Below, one piece after another: positions 1 to 13,279 of a stretch of 64,000 bases of DNA. The translations under genes and the position numbers were made by a program. Origin of the DNA: Vespa crabro (lineage: Eukaryota; Arthropoda; Insecta; Hymenoptera; Vespidae). The notes below the pieces were generated by a model. It saw only the letters and a list, made by a program, of their open reading frames with translations. It made no database searches and was not told the origin of the DNA. Positions within the stretch are counted from its first letter, which is position 1, and each line of letters opens with the position of its first letter. The stretch lies in assembly GCF_910589235.1 (NCBI RefSeq), contig NC_060963.1:5426501-5490500 (forward strand), read 5' to 3'.

Positions 1-185
1 AATTTTCAGTATTTTATATTTAAATAAACAATGCTTGCACTGAAAATTTTGACTTCACTTATTGGTTAATCTAATATATTAATAGATAACAATTATTTTT
101 TCAAACTGTATACAATAATGATCTTCTAATATCATCTAAAAATAAAGGAATTCTAAAAGTCGGTTAAAATAAATGTTCATCTTAC

Positions 186-1675
186 TTGTCAATCAAATCC
201 AATGATATCTTTGGGATTAATTTGGTAGTATTTTGCATCACAAACCTACATAAAAATTACTTTAATAAATAATATGACCAAGTATTATATGCATTCAAAA
301 AATATTTGAAAATTTGTTTTCTTACCAACGTAATGCAATTTTTATTGGTGTAGTAAGGCAAGATGTAAACACATCTGCTGGCAGATCTGGATTCATGGGT
401 AAAATCTGATTAGCTGCACATGCTGCCAATTGAATACAATTTTTATAAGATGGGATTGTAGAATTCGCAATTCCGGTTGCGCAATTCTGTTGCACAGCCT
501 GCTTTTCCATCTGAGAAACAGAAATTAATATTATATATATTTTATAATTATAAATGTGAACTTAACAAAACATTTTTACTTCATATTCTTTTTCATGCTG
601 TTCAGCAAATTGTTGGAAGGACTCAACAATAATGCCGGCATTAGAGCAATCATATACATAAATACTAGGTGCTCCCATCCATGTTTGTAAATCATACACT
701 GACAATGGAATGTATTGTGTATAAGTCTGTAAAAAAAAAATCTGTGTCTCAAAAAGATACGTAATTTAATAATTGAAAAACCATTTTTTCACCAACCCTA
801 TTAAATACCCATATTTCACCATTACTAGTAGGTTTAGGTACACCATGTCCATTGTAATGAAAAAGAACTCTTTCTTCTTTAGCATTTCTCCGTAAAGAGG
901 TACATAATTTTTTAACTTCTTCTACTGTAGGATCTAAACTCTGTTTATAACGTGCTCTAGGCTGCCACCTTTCATACTGTTTCTGTAAATTTGAGCCTAT
1001 CATTTCAAGAGCTTTTTGTGGACTTACAGATGATGGATCTGTAGCAGATAAATTAGAAATTTACATTTTTAAATCTTATGTTATTACACATTTACTTAGA
1101 TAGGAAAAAAGTAATTATTATAAGCAAAATGTTAAAAATGAATTACTTCAATATTCAAGTATATCCATTATATATTATATATTAAGGTAAATATATTAAA
1201 TGTAATTAGAACACCGATGTAACATTATATAACAGCAATGAAAGAGACAGCAAATAAAGATAATTAATAGCAAATTAAGTAAATAAAATTAATTACCAAT
1301 CCAACATTCTAAACGAGCACATGGTTGTGTTTTAACGATATCAGGTGGATCGACACCAACATTTAGACAAAGTACCAATGCAACGCTAACTGTTTTCATC
1401 TGAAAAATGAAAAAAAAAATTATAGTAAACTTATCTTAATAAAAGATCTATAATATTAAGGAAAATACTAAGGCAATTCAAATAAAAAAAAAAATAAGAA
1501 AAAAAAGAAAACCGACCCGTTCTTTCATGCGCCAAGTTTGCGTGACACAATTGATACCCTCGATTGTCGTTGTATGTCGAGGTTTTTGGAAAGCAACAGG
1601 CATTTTCCAATCGTCCTCGGTCAAATTCGAATTGTCTTCCTCGTGGCATGACTTTGCGTCGATAACTGACATCAT
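186..1675 (-). CDS. raptor: Raptor, regulatory-associated protein of mTOR (5' part, partial)
   Basis: Raptor is the substrate-recruiting scaffold of TORC1. Six exons of the N-terminal conserved (caspase-like) domain are visible: 1675-1517, 1399-1297, 1038-797, 726-580, 510-326 and 245-186. All phases agree, giving about 298 residues. Recognisable blocks are [78 protein letters not shown] and the start of the next helix, each close to human Raptor. I chose the first ATG of the pair at 1675/1672; upstream in-frame sequence only offers a GTG. The rest of the protein (HEAT repeats and WD40 propeller) lies beyond the left edge, and positions 1-185 look like intron. A probable non-coding 5' exon lies near 1848. 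It is divergent from FANCD2. Identity is very secure. Confidence 0.96.
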
Positions 1676-3196
1676 CCACTTATATTTCACGGAAAGCCTC
1701 CGCCGGTTTCCACGAAAGACACGTTTCGATCACATCAAATTTCAATTCACTTTTACACGGACTACAGTCTGTAAACTTAAAAATAAGAAATCACAAAGCA
1801 CACGAATCGCAAATGTATCGAATTAAATCCGAACTTCGTAAGTTTACCTGAATAGTCGCCATGATAAAATTCCATGCGACTCATACTATCAGGTTGGCCA
1901 ATAATAATATAATCGATGAATTTCTCTACAAGTTAGATTAGTTTCTTTGTTGCATCTATTGGCAACAAAATTACAAGTTTGTTGGGAGATATCAATTATG
2001 TCTTCGAGAATGAATATTTCAAATTTTTATTTATATATCTTTCAAATATTACATAAAAATAAAATCTAAAAAATATAACTGCTTTTTAAAGTAATAATTG
2101 ATTGTGAATTTTAAGTCTAATGTATAACTTTTACAACGAATTACAGAAAACAGGAAAATAGACAAAAATACATAATAAATAATACATTTTCTTCTGTACG
2201 GATAAGATTGGAAGAACAATCGCGCGCGTTTAAGTGTCACGAACGCAAGTAAGTTCATCAGTAAACTCCGCTTTATTGTTTGAAATTCCAAAAACATGAA
2301 TGGTTATGTTCAATAGTGGTAATTGAAGCTTCCGATTTTGCGACAGTTCTGCTATCCATAAGTGGAAATTAATTCTCCTCCAGTTAACATATAGATCCTG
2401 AATTCTCACTAACCGTCATGTTATTTTGGAATTCAAATTTTAAAATACCATCAGTCCATGAGTCTCCAGAAGCACCAACCTCCATGTGGTGAGACTTGGA
2501 TCGGTATTATTTGCGATTTACCGAAATTTAATTCTAGATTATATAATGCAAATACTTTCGGGTTAATGGTTGAATATTTCAGTATGTTTCCAAAATCTTT
2601 TCTTTCTAATTCTAACTAAACATTAACTTACGTTTTACATTGCTAATAATACTTCAAAGATAAATAGATTAGATGTAGAAGAATTTTAAAATAATTTCTT
2701 AAAAAAACTCACTGAAAAATTCTAATCTCTTTATTATACTTATTTATTAATGATGATATATACATAATTATTAATAACTTTATAGTTCATATTTTGTCCA
2801 TACTTATTGCTGGAATCGTACACTATATACGAAAAATGGTGAACGACCTTAACGGTCAGACAATGTTTAAACATGAAATGGACATGGCTGTATATAAATG
2901 GATATATATAAATGGACTTTCATTAGTTTTTGGACAAACGATGAGCGAACCAATAAGAATATTTTACAAAATTGTCCATCTCGTATCAATTACTTTACGC
3001 TAAATCTAACCGTCAGTGGTAAAATTATTGATAAAATTTGAATGATACTAAAACGACTATAGCATTAATACCACATAAAATTGAAAAGAGTTTCAAGATC
3101 ACTTATTTTTATGTATAATACAGTGTAAAGTAAAATCTATGATCTATAACAAAACGTTCATAATATTAAAAAAAAGACAGGAACGATTATAACTTT
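1676..3196. other. Spacer between divergent Raptor and FANCD2
   Basis: AT-rich sequence that should hold both promoters. On the minus strand an ATG (1862-1860) followed five codons later by a GTAAAC donor, and a TTTACAG acceptor near 1770, suggest a spliced Raptor 5' leader. The open frames at 2049-2297 and 2794-3003 are low-complexity, match nothing I know and lack splice context, so I do not treat them as genes. Confidence 0.5.
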
Positions 3197-6100
3197 ATGA
3201 CAATGGATAAAAGAAAGTTACGATTAAAACCAACTTTACATAAAAATTTGAATCATACTTCGAGTCAAGGATCAATAAGTAATTTAACTAATGAAGATAA
3301 TCTAACAAATAAAGAATTAACATCACGAAAACGTAAACTACCTGTTTTAGATATAGTAAAAAGCAGAAGCAGGAATGATTCTAATATTTATTTATCGCAA
3401 AATGAAATAACAAAAAAAATGAGAAGTGAAGTAAATCTTACACAAGAAAAAACTAAACTTTCTCAATATGAAAACCATTCAAAAATAATTGGTGTATCAT
3501 CACAGAAAATAACATCAAACATTTGCAAAACTCCTCTCAAAGCAAAAAAGACATCTAATGTTTCAGAAAAAGATAATGACAATATTGCTGAGGCAGAAAA
3601 AAGTAGAAATACGCAAAAAAACATAAGTAATATACAAACTACTCAAAAAACAAAAATATTTGTTGATTTTCTAAAAAAATGTGGTATTACATTGGTTTCT
3701 GATGGAACATATATATTTAGTAAGTTTCTTCTTATATTTCTATTATTGCATAATATAAACTATATAATATATTGAATATTCTCATAGATCAAGAAGTTAC
3801 AATAATAAAACAAAAAATGAAAGAAAAGATACAAAGTAAAGAATATAAAAAACAAGAAATTATAAATTCATTGGAAGGATACGTTGATAATCAAGAAAAT
3901 TTACAAAGTATTTTGTGTGATTTTGAAGTTTCTTCTGATTTTAAAAGCTTTGATCATATAAGTAACACATGTATTGTAAGAATTTTATTACAAGTATCAG
4001 AACTACAACCAGATATATATGTGTACTTTCTAAATAAGTTGAATGAATCTGTTCTTTTAGCGTAAGTGGTATTATTTTTTAAAAACTTTAAAGTTTTAAT
4101 AATAAATACTATAAAAATTAAAGTGTTATATTATTGATTATAAAATTCTATTTATACTATTTTTTATAGTGAATCTATAGAAAAAATACCTTGGGCTCGA
4201 ACATTATTGCAGAAATTTCGTTTTTTAGAAATTATTATTGAACCAGATGAATTAACAAAATGTTTGGAACAACTTCTTGAGACATGTCCCCTATGGTTTC
4301 AACGTGAATTAATTCTATGTATACCTGATATAATAACAGAAGTACAACATCAACCTATTGCTGAAATTCTTAATAAATTAATGGATGATAATAATGAATT
4401 AATAGATGCAGTACTAGACTGTATTAATAATTTGACACTTGGAAGAGAATATTTGAATGATTATAAACAGAAAGTACTAGAAATGTTAAATAAACATTTA
4501 AAAACAAACGTTATACCTGCCATTACTAAGTAAGTATAAAATATTTTAAACTATGTAATTTTAAAAATCACATTAATTTTTAGAAACATGAATATATTAA
4601 TGAATTGATTAACTTTTATTATACAGATTTATTCTCAGTGATTGCACAACAATGGAGGCATACAAGAAGATATTATGTGTATTACGTAATCTTGATATGC
4701 AGCCTCTTCATGGTGAACAACATGAAGATTGTTATAAAAATCAAATGATTATGATCCAAAATATAAAAATGAGTATTCTACTCTCTAAGAATATGGTATG
4801 TGCATCATTGATGATCATAAAAAAAGTTATCAAGGATCCAAAACCAATGGATATCATATTACTACTTCTTATATCATCTACTGGATCATCTAGAAGAAAA
4901 AGTGTTGATGCTATTCTAAAACAACATGTGCGATCTGGATTTTACAGATTAAGTTTACTTCAACTTTTATATAATAATTATAAGGAGGTATTTATAATAA
5001 ATTGTAAGTCATTTTTATTTACCATAGCAATATACAAGTGTCTTCTTTATAGATAATTTGATTTCAGGTTGTACGACATTTACAATCATCTGTAATACAA
5101 TTAGCAAGCAATTTGTTGAAAGTGGAAGAAAGAATTTATGTGGATTTTGCAATTGAATGGTTTCGATTACAATTTCTTAGTCAAAAAGATACTGTTCATA
5201 AGCAACGTGAAATTATAGAAAAAATCATTTTACTTATGGGTAATAATGATCAGACAGCAAAGAATGCCCTTAAAGTATTGTGTAAAATGGCCATGGGAAC
5301 AGAAGAAAAGGAGTATCTATATGCACACTGCAATCATTTAAGAATTCTATTAGAAAAAATAGATCATTTTGATATCGAAGAAGTTGGCACATTAAATGAC
5401 TTATTGCACAGTTTATGTACGAGTACGCTGGCAGAATCTTTACGTGATGATTTATTTATAGTTTTACAAAAGCAACTTTCTGCTATAAAACCACTGTTAG
5501 TATTATTACTCCATAACTATGATATTTCTACATAAATATAACTGTGTTTTTTTTCCTTTTAGAATAAAATGCAAAGGAGTTCTTGGAGCTGTCATGGCAA
5601 TAAAACATTTGGCATGTAAACCAGACACTCATACATCTGCTCGTAATTTATTCAGTATGAAATTTATATCCTTTATATTTTTTTTTATTTTTCTTCTTAT
5701 TTAAATAAATATGTTTCCTATAATTTTCTGAATGTAAAAATATTTCTTTTCTTTCTCTTTTTGCTACTTATTCTCACATATGAATGAGTTTTTTCATAAA
5801 TGTTATTTTCCACAGAAAAAGTTCTTACTGCAGTGAAATCATGTCCACGTTCACAAGCATTATTTTACGATCAACTGGCACAAGTTATTTCACAAACCAA
5901 AAATATCCATGAAGAATTTCTTCGATGCGTGACTATTTATATACAAGATGAATTAATCAACACATACATGGTTAATAAATTGGATTATAAGTAAGTTGAA
6001 TATTATAAACGTATATGAATTAATACTAATAACTTCTATAATGTATTAATATTATCCGTAGCGGGGAACTTATACCTAAATTTGGTTTAAATAATGTAGA

Positions 6101-8828
6101 AGATGAGCCACAGAACTTGGTTTTAAATTTTAGTAGTAGAAAGTATGGAGCTATTGTGCCTATTACATTTAGATTATTAAAAACTTGTTGTATGAAACTT
6201 AGTGAAAATGGAGATTTGGAAGATATAGATTCTTTATTAGGATGTTCCATTTTAATGCCAGAAAATTTTGATATACCAGAGCCTTTTATAATAGATCTTG
6301 TAGTATCCTGTATTAATTGGTAAGTGGATATTGCAAATCTATAATAAATATTATAAATCATTATATAATATTTATGTATTTATTTACAGGTTTAGAGAAG
6401 TTATTAGTGGCTTTGTAACCCAATCACAATCTTTATTACAAAAACAAGTATTAACACGATTAAACGATTTAATGCTTTTACAAGGAGAGTTAAGTACAAT
6501 GTTATCTCTATGTGATCCAAAATATCAACCATCACCATGCTATTTTCATTATTTCCCACCTCCACCTTTTTTGAAAGTTGAAAAAACTATAAGAAAGAAA
6601 GGAAAAAAGAAATCCTTAGAAAAAAGTGTAAATACATGTAGTCAAGAAAGTTGGGAAATCGGTTCTATATTGTGCTCTAAAAATCCAGCATATTTTAGAA
6701 AACTCGATGCAAAAGTATTTTCTTACACTTGGCTTTCTTTATATAATATTACTATGTTAAAAAGGAAGATACTATTTTATTAAAATTTCTTTTTAGATAA
6801 TACATTTGTTAGATTTTAAATTAGATTTAAATGCATCACCAACAACACAAAGTATTTCAATATCCCAAGTATGTTTTATTGTTAAAGAACTTCTGGGAAT
6901 GTTTGAAAATGATCTTAATGAAACATTTTTGAAAGATATTATATATTTATTGCCAAAGATATGTGGAAAATTACAAGAGATTGTTATCGAACTGAGAGAA
7001 GAAGATGCTGATGAAAAAAGAGAAGGGGCAAGATTGATATTATGCCTTTTAGCAACAGTTTTTAATTGGAAAGAATTTCACAGTGCTATTTATAACCCAA
7101 TGCTTCGTGGTACAATACATATTGTGTTTATATTTTTTATATAAAATTTTTTCTGTGATAATTGATAATCATTTTCATGCATTCCAGAGGGATTACGAAT
7201 ATTAGCAAGTCAACAAAATGACACAAATGCAATGCTTAGATCTTGCAAAGAACTTGTTACTGAGTCATGTAAATATATTGAATCTTTATCTGATATAGCC
7301 ACACGAATATCGATCAGCGTTGCTCTTATTACAATGTATCAGTCAGTAATGAAACATTCAGAAAGTTATATGCAGCAGCATAAAGATAAAAATGGTAAAA
7401 TATATATAATAACTAGCAATAAGATAAATATTTTTGACTATCAAACTATTAAAGTGCCATGTATCATTTTTAATTGTATATATTAGCAAAAATGGCATTG
7501 GGTTTTTTATCTTTGGACTGGTCTAAAGATAAACAAGCAGGTACTTCATATAAAGTTGCTGTTAATACTCTTATAAAAAGTTGGATTGATTATGAATTAT
7601 CACCTCTTGATACAATAACTATGTTATTGGAATGGCTACCAAGTGAAGTTATAAAATTGGAAAAGTCTCACAATTACTTAGATAGATTACCATCAATAAA
7701 TAGAAATAATTTCCACTTGCTATATAAAAAGATATTTGATGGTATGATTAAAGGTGTAAAAATATCTTTATCAGCAGCTAATAGGTAAATTAAAAAATCT
7801 AATAACTAGTGCTAGAAGCTCAAATATATATACATACATTGAAAATTGATCATATTAATTTAATAATTTGTTGTATTTTAAAGATTTTTCTTCTTCTTTT
7901 AGAGATCCTAAAAGAGTAGAAATATGGTTAAATGTTGCAACAAATGTTCAAAAAATGGTTCACATATGTAAAACATTGAATACAAAAACTAATATACTTA
8001 TCTTCTTACGATGTATGCCTACACTTTTACGATTGTTCTTAAATTCTGGTATACCAATTTTAGAACATAATTTAAAATATCAATCAGAAGATATAACTAA
8101 ATTAGTAAAATTAATGCAAGGTATATAATGCATAATTTTTATTTATTGTAACATAAATAAAAGTAAAAGTGTACTACAATAAGTTACGAGGAAAATATAA
8201 ACGTTCAAATATCTACTTATATATTCTACTACATTATAGTCGGTACAAGATATTTACATGCGGTATGTTGCGATGGGATGGAGAAAAAAGACATGATCTT
8301 AACAAAACATATACCTGCAGCTAAATCTGTACTTGAAAGATTAGTCTATAGCGTCAAAGGAATGCTTGTACTCAACAACAGTTCTACTGCATTTTGGATG
8401 GGAAATCTTTTAAACAAAAATTTAGAGGGTCAAGAAATACTTTCGCAGGTTTCTTAATAATTATATGCAAATTATATGCAAATAGTTGCACATATAAACA
8501 GCTCAATATTTCGAGATATAAAAATATAAAACAAAAACTAATATATTTTATTTTTAGACATCATCTGAAGAAACATCATTACCAAGTATTGATACAATTA
8601 CACATGAAGCATCAAATATATCATCAGAGATATTAGATAGTGATTCAAATGAGGAAGAGAAGTCTATGGAAAATATGGAAGATGGTAGGTATTTTACTAA
8701 TATAAAAAGTAAAAAATCGAAAGCAAATAAATTATTGCATTTACATGTATCTATGTAAACATACTAAAGACTGATTAATCATCTCATTTATTAATCAATG
8801 TATTTATTTCTCAGATGAAGAGTTATAA
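3197..8828 (+). CDS. Fancd2: Fanconi anemia group D2 protein homologue
   Basis: FANCD2 is the monoubiquitinated clamp subunit of the ID2 complex in DNA interstrand-crosslink repair. Sixteen exons: 3197-3719, 3788-4061, 4170-4529, 4627-4987, 5068-5495, 5563-5654, 5816-5990, 6062-6319, 6390-6714, 6797-7109, 7188-7394, 7487-7784, 7903-8120, 8240-8448, 8558-8684 and 8815-8828. The joined frame is 4182 nt, 1393 aa (human about 1450). Blocks colinear with human include FVDFLKKCGI, GDLEDIDSLLGC, INWFREVISGF, KGMLVLNNSSTAFWMGNL and an acidic tail. The acceptor lysine (human K561) aligns without gaps to K651, codon 5567-5569, followed by CKGVLGAV. The first 150 residues are Lys/Ser/Asn-rich and poorly conserved. 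The exon 9 to 10 junction is the weakest, because the donor at 6715 removes a VFS motif that family members keep. The 3' end nearly meets TANGO2. Confidence 0.95.
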
Positions 8829-8874
8829 GTGTCACATTTTATAAAAATGTGACTGATTATTAAAGTGAATTCCT

Positions 8875-9819
8875 CTAATTAGTAATTAAAGTACTGTTAA
8901 ATGATTGCCGCTTCCATGAAAAATCCGGCATAAGAGTTTCTTCTACAAAGGTCATTTGATTTAAACCATCAATCATTAATATAGTATGGGTTCTTGTACT
9001 ATAATCAGCAAGAGAAACAAAAATGGAACTGAGTTCAACATACATATTTGGCGATCTTTTTTGTAATTCAAGATCTGGTAAATGTCTATAAATGTTAAAT
9101 AATAATATAATAGTTTTGACAATAATATATACATTAAATTAATAATTTATTACATACCTTTCTCGTGACTTTAAAAGTTGCAAAAGGTTTTCGATAAGTT
9201 CATCTTGATCTGAAGTTTTAATATTATGAACAATGTTTGAAAAACTTTCTTTTCCTGCTTCCACCTTTTTATAAGGACATTCTATTGTACTATTACCAAA
9301 ACCTAATATATTGTCTTGACATATTTTTGGTCCTGAAGAATTTAAAGAACTGCTTAAGTAATACACATCGGCAGTACTAAACGAAAACAAAAAAGAAGTT
9401 TTAATAAACAATTTTAATTTTGGTAAATTTGTTCACATTCTTAAAAGATAAATAATAGATACATACTACAAATTTATAAGAATTAAATTATATGGATTAT
9501 AGCCTTGAGTAATTTGATTTTCACTGTGCAATTTTTTTAGATAAGATTCTGCAGAATCATTTGAAGTAATGTAATCATTTACTAAAGTTCCACGGCCCTT
9601 TTTTGGAGATTTACTATTACCTGGTTCATTACTTAGATTTAAAATGATACCAGCTTTTCCTTTTATTGATAACGCAAACCAAGTACCACCTTCTTTGCCA
9701 GGTTCCATATCAATACCTAATCCAATAAAAAACAAAAATATAGAAAGTCAGATAGAAAATTATTGCAAGAAGTTGAAAGAAAAATATATAAATAGATATA
9801 AATGTGTTTTAAATGTAGA

Positions 9820-9870
<51 letters not shown>

Positions 9871-10041
9871 AGAAAAAATTTTATTTAACTTTAATATACC
9901 TCCTAAACATGTAGGATATTCCTTCCAATAATGTGCAGGTAATGCTGGGCGTTTAAAAATTTCATCACGATTTCCAGCGAGGATTAGCCGATAAGATTTA
10001 GCGTCGGCATTAGGATTTCGATAAATAAATAAAATACACAT
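8875..10041 (-). CDS. Tango2: TANGO2 homologue (transport and Golgi organisation 2)
   Basis: TANGO2 family protein (NRDE domain), linked to Golgi/ER organisation and, in people, to a metabolic crisis disorder; its biochemical role is not settled. Four exons: 10041-9900, 9716-9470, 9376-9158 and 9085-8875, joined frame 819 nt, 272 aa (human 276). The start is set at MCILF because family members begin with Met-Cys; twenty further in-frame codons upstream are ignored. Diagnostic blocks are YRLILAGNRDE, MEPGKEGGTWFALS, GRGTLVNDYI, SAESYLKKL and, near the end, STRTHTILMIDG. Intron 1 holds a (TA)23 tract. The stop lies 46 bp from the FANCD2 stop on the opposite strand, so the two 3' UTRs probably overlap. 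Confidence 0.94.
9823..9868. repeat. (TA)n microsatellite in TANGO2 intron 1
   Basis: Uninterrupted run of about 23 TA dinucleotides inside the first TANGO2 intron. The Tyr-Ile open frames on both strands here are products of the repeat. Confidence 0.97.
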
Positions 10042-10614
10042 ATTGTCTGTCACACGCGTATTGAAATAATATATAAATGCATTTGGTCTATATTCTTCCA
10101 CTTAAAAGAATATCATTTGGATGTTATCTATCGTTTCTGATAAGATCATGACAGCATGCAATCATAAATTAAGATAAGATCTTTATAACAGTACATTAAA
10201 TCAGTTACGATTGTTTAAATTGATTATCGTACGTTGTGCGCCAAAATAATTTGCTATTTATTACAATAGCTTCTTCGTTTCCTCTTGTTTTAATCAACAT
10301 ATCATTATTCTTCCTATCAAATTATAACAACTTATTACTAACTTATTCCAAATACATCATACGTATAAATATTTTAGGATATGTAGAATAAAATTTAAAT
10401 AATACATAAAAAAGTATACAAAGGAAATTGATTTCATAAAATTCATGGCCAATTTGAATATACCTTTATTGAATTTTGATTGGACAATTTTTATATTTAT
10501 ACTAATTCAATCTAATCAAAATCTTGTAGAGCCTTGTGTCAACGTTATTTAAGTTTCAAAAATTAGTTCTCATTACTTTACGAAAAGTCCTTATGACGTC
10601 TCTTTAAGCGATCG

Positions 10615-10653
<39 letters not shown>

Positions 10654-11538
10654 GCTGTTTATAAATTTTTAAACACGGATAGTACAATTTGATAGTATAT
10701 CGATTCAGGCGCGTGCGCAAAAATGCATGATATCTGTGTCACAAATTACTTCGGAAATTGCTTTGGAATGCTTCTATGAAAGTTAAACATTTATCAGAAA
10801 TTCTTTATGATTCTATTTATCTGTGTCTATATGTGGAGAAGAACTTGAAATACAATGATATCAGTAAAAAAAATGCACAGAAAATGTAATATAAAAAAGT
10901 ATAATTAAAATTGCAAAAGAATAACCTTGTATCAAAATGATACAATTCATTAACATGATATTATGAATCGTTTAACTTGGTATTGTGGTTCATGGATGAT
11001 TCTTATCAAATTGTGAACAACACATATTTTAAAAAATTATTCCATAATCTAGTCATCTTTTTATCTATTTTACGATCTAGTCGTATGATCTGGTCACAAC
11101 TAATTACCAAAGAAGTTTTGATAATCTGTAATAATAAGTGGGATGATTAAGTGAGTGCATTTTATTAAAAGTATTAGTAAATACTTATAGTAATATATGA
11201 ACAATACATATTTCTTATATTAGAAAATAAATCATTTTTAATTTTATAAATTCTACTTCTTCAAGTTAATATCATTACCATTTTCAAATATAATAAAAAT
11301 AATAGAAATAACAAAGATCGACAAGTATTTAATAAACTATAATTCCATTGCAGTTACTATTAAAAAGTATTATTATAAATATAATATAATTGATGCGAGA
11401 CTCAATGAAATTGGGTGTTTAATAAGTTTGTATTTACTTCATACCTAAAGGTATTTATAATTATTAGATATATAGATGAATTTTTCTTAGATCATGATAT
11501 TAAAAGTATCTATAAAACAATTATTTTTTTCTTTTTAG
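10042..11538. other. Spacer between TANGO2 and SLC35G1-like gene
   Basis: Divergent intergenic region of about 1.5 kb. It contains a (TA)n tract at 10615-10653 and AT-rich sequence. The right end should include a non-coding 5' exon and intron of the transporter gene, because a good acceptor (CTTTTTAG, ending 11538) sits two bases before its ATG. No open frame looks real. Confidence 0.5.
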
Positions 11539-11540
11539 AT

Positions 11541-12587
11541 ATGTCAAAACACGTCGAGTTACAGCATTTAGTTGATGAAGATGTGGAAAGTAATACAGCC
11601 TTCCATCAAAAGCAAATGTCTGCTCCAATTTGTAAATCATGTCCATACCTTGGCTTAGTCTTAGCAACACTTTCTTCTTTGTTCTTTTCTTTATGTAGCG
11701 TTATTGTTAAAGGATTAGTAGAAGTTAATCCAATGGAATTGGCAGCCTTTCGATTTGTTGGGGTGTTACTACCAACAATACCAATTTTAATATATAAAGG
11801 TGAACATCCGTTTCCTAAAGGACGTAGAATAATGTTAATATTGCGAAGTTTTGTAGGTACAACTGCTCTCATGCTTAGTTTTTATGCTTTTAGACATATG
11901 CCTTTAGCAGATGCTTCCATTGTAGTATTTTCTGTGCCTGTATTTGTGGCAATATTTGCAAGGATATTTTTAAAAGAACCTTTTGGATTATTTAACATAC
12001 TGACTGTATGTTTAACATTGATCGGGGTTGTGTTAATAACTCGTCCACCATTCATATTTGGAAATACCATAGAGTCTCTTTCAGATGTTCATAATACATC
12101 AGAACATGCTGATTTATGGGGTGCAATAGCAGCATTTTCTGCAACTTTATTCGGTGCTAATGTTTACGTTTTATTGCGTGCATTAAAAGGTCTTCATTTT
12201 TCTGTTATCATGACAAATTTTGGATCACTTGCTTTAATACAAACAATAATCATTTCTTGGGCGATTGGTGCTCTCTGTTTACCCCGTTGCGGTGCCGACA
12301 GATTGTTGGTCGTTGCTCTAGCATTGTTTAGTTTTGGAGGACAAATTTTACTCACTCTAGCTTTACAAATAGAACAGGCTGGTCCTGTTGCTATAGCAAG
12401 ATCAGCAGATATAGTTTTCGCATTTTTCTGGCAAGTACTCTTTTTCAATGAAATACCTAATAAATATTCAGTAGGTGGAGCAATCTTGGTAACAAGTTCA
12501 GTTTTATTGATAGGATTAAAAAAATGGGCTGTGTCATTACCCGACACATCCAATATTAAAAGATCATTGAGCATATTAGCAATGTAG
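11541..12587 (+). CDS. SLC35G1-like EamA/DMT family membrane transporter
   Basis: Intronless coding frame of 348 aa beginning MSKHVELQ just after a splice acceptor. An open frame continues upstream but is interrupted by this acceptor, so I use the ATG at 11541. The product belongs to the drug/metabolite transporter superfamily with two EamA repeats of about five membrane segments each. Segments are obvious at roughly residues 36-60, 66-85, 97-117, 123-143, 150-170, 192-215, 223-243, 256-278, 285-305 and 308-330. The N-terminal half carries SVIVKGLVEVNPMELAAFRFVG and ASIVVFSVPVFVAIFA-type blocks typical of SLC35G1 (TMEM20). Substrate is not known from sequence. The human protein has been linked to ER and store-operated calcium control, which I only note as family knowledge. 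Confidence 0.88.
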   Translation: MSKHVELQHLVDEDVESNTAFHQKQMSAPICKSCPYLGLVLATLSSLFFSLCSVIVKGLVEVNPMELAAFRFVGVLLPTIPILIYKGEHPFPKGRRIMLILRSFVGTTALMLSFYAFRHMPLADASIVVFSVPVFVAIFARIFLKEPFGLFNILTVCLTLIGVVLITRPPFIFGNTIESLSDVHNTSEHADLWGAIAAFSATLFGANVYVLLRALKGLHFSVIMTNFGSLALIQTIIISWAIGALCLPRCGADRLLVVALALFSFGGQILLTLALQIEQAGPVAIARSADIVFAFFWQVLFFNEIPNKYSVGGAILVTSSVLLIGLKKWAVSLPDTSNIKRSLSILAM

Positions 12588-13242
12588 TTTAAAAAAACAA
12601 AAAAAAAATCATTGGCATGAAGTTTTTGAATAATTTTAGAATCTGTGGGTGTTCCTAATACATGTCATAATTATGTTACTGTGTTATAATGTCTTATGTA
12701 TATGAATATTTTCAAAATACACATTTCTTGAAACATGATGTACTATTATGTGATATAGATATATTCAATACATATTTTTATGAATTTATCAATTGCTTAT
12801 TACAAAAGATTGTGATACTAAATTTATATTGGATCTAATAGTCAATATTAATTTTAACAAAATATTGTTTTCTTGAAATGTTTTTAATGATTAGCATAAT
12901 GTTATTTATTATAAATTAAAATAATATTATTACATATATATTTACAAAACTATCTATAATACTTTTATATAATTTGAATATAATACTTTTTTTTTTAAGT
13001 TTAATAAACTTTATTTTCAAGATGTATCTACTACAAGGTATGCATATGAGAAAGAATAGCTTAAGTGTTATTAACATAATTGCTTTTATTAGATTTTATT
13101 AAATTTGTCATAGAACTATATGAAGTATTTTAAAAATCGTCAAACAATTAATGAAAGTACGTGATCAACCGTTCATATTTCGTTTAATATAATAATGTGT
13201 ACGTAGAAATTTATCAAATTTAAATTTGTGTCGTTTATAAAA

Positions 13243-13279
<37 letters not shown>

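Noticed and set aside
5665..5815. ATATCCTTT in FANCD2 intron 6 as an AT-AC U12 donor
   Set aside because: Using it breaks the phase needed by exon 7 and there is no U12 branch motif before the acceptor; the GTATGA donor at 5655 fits.
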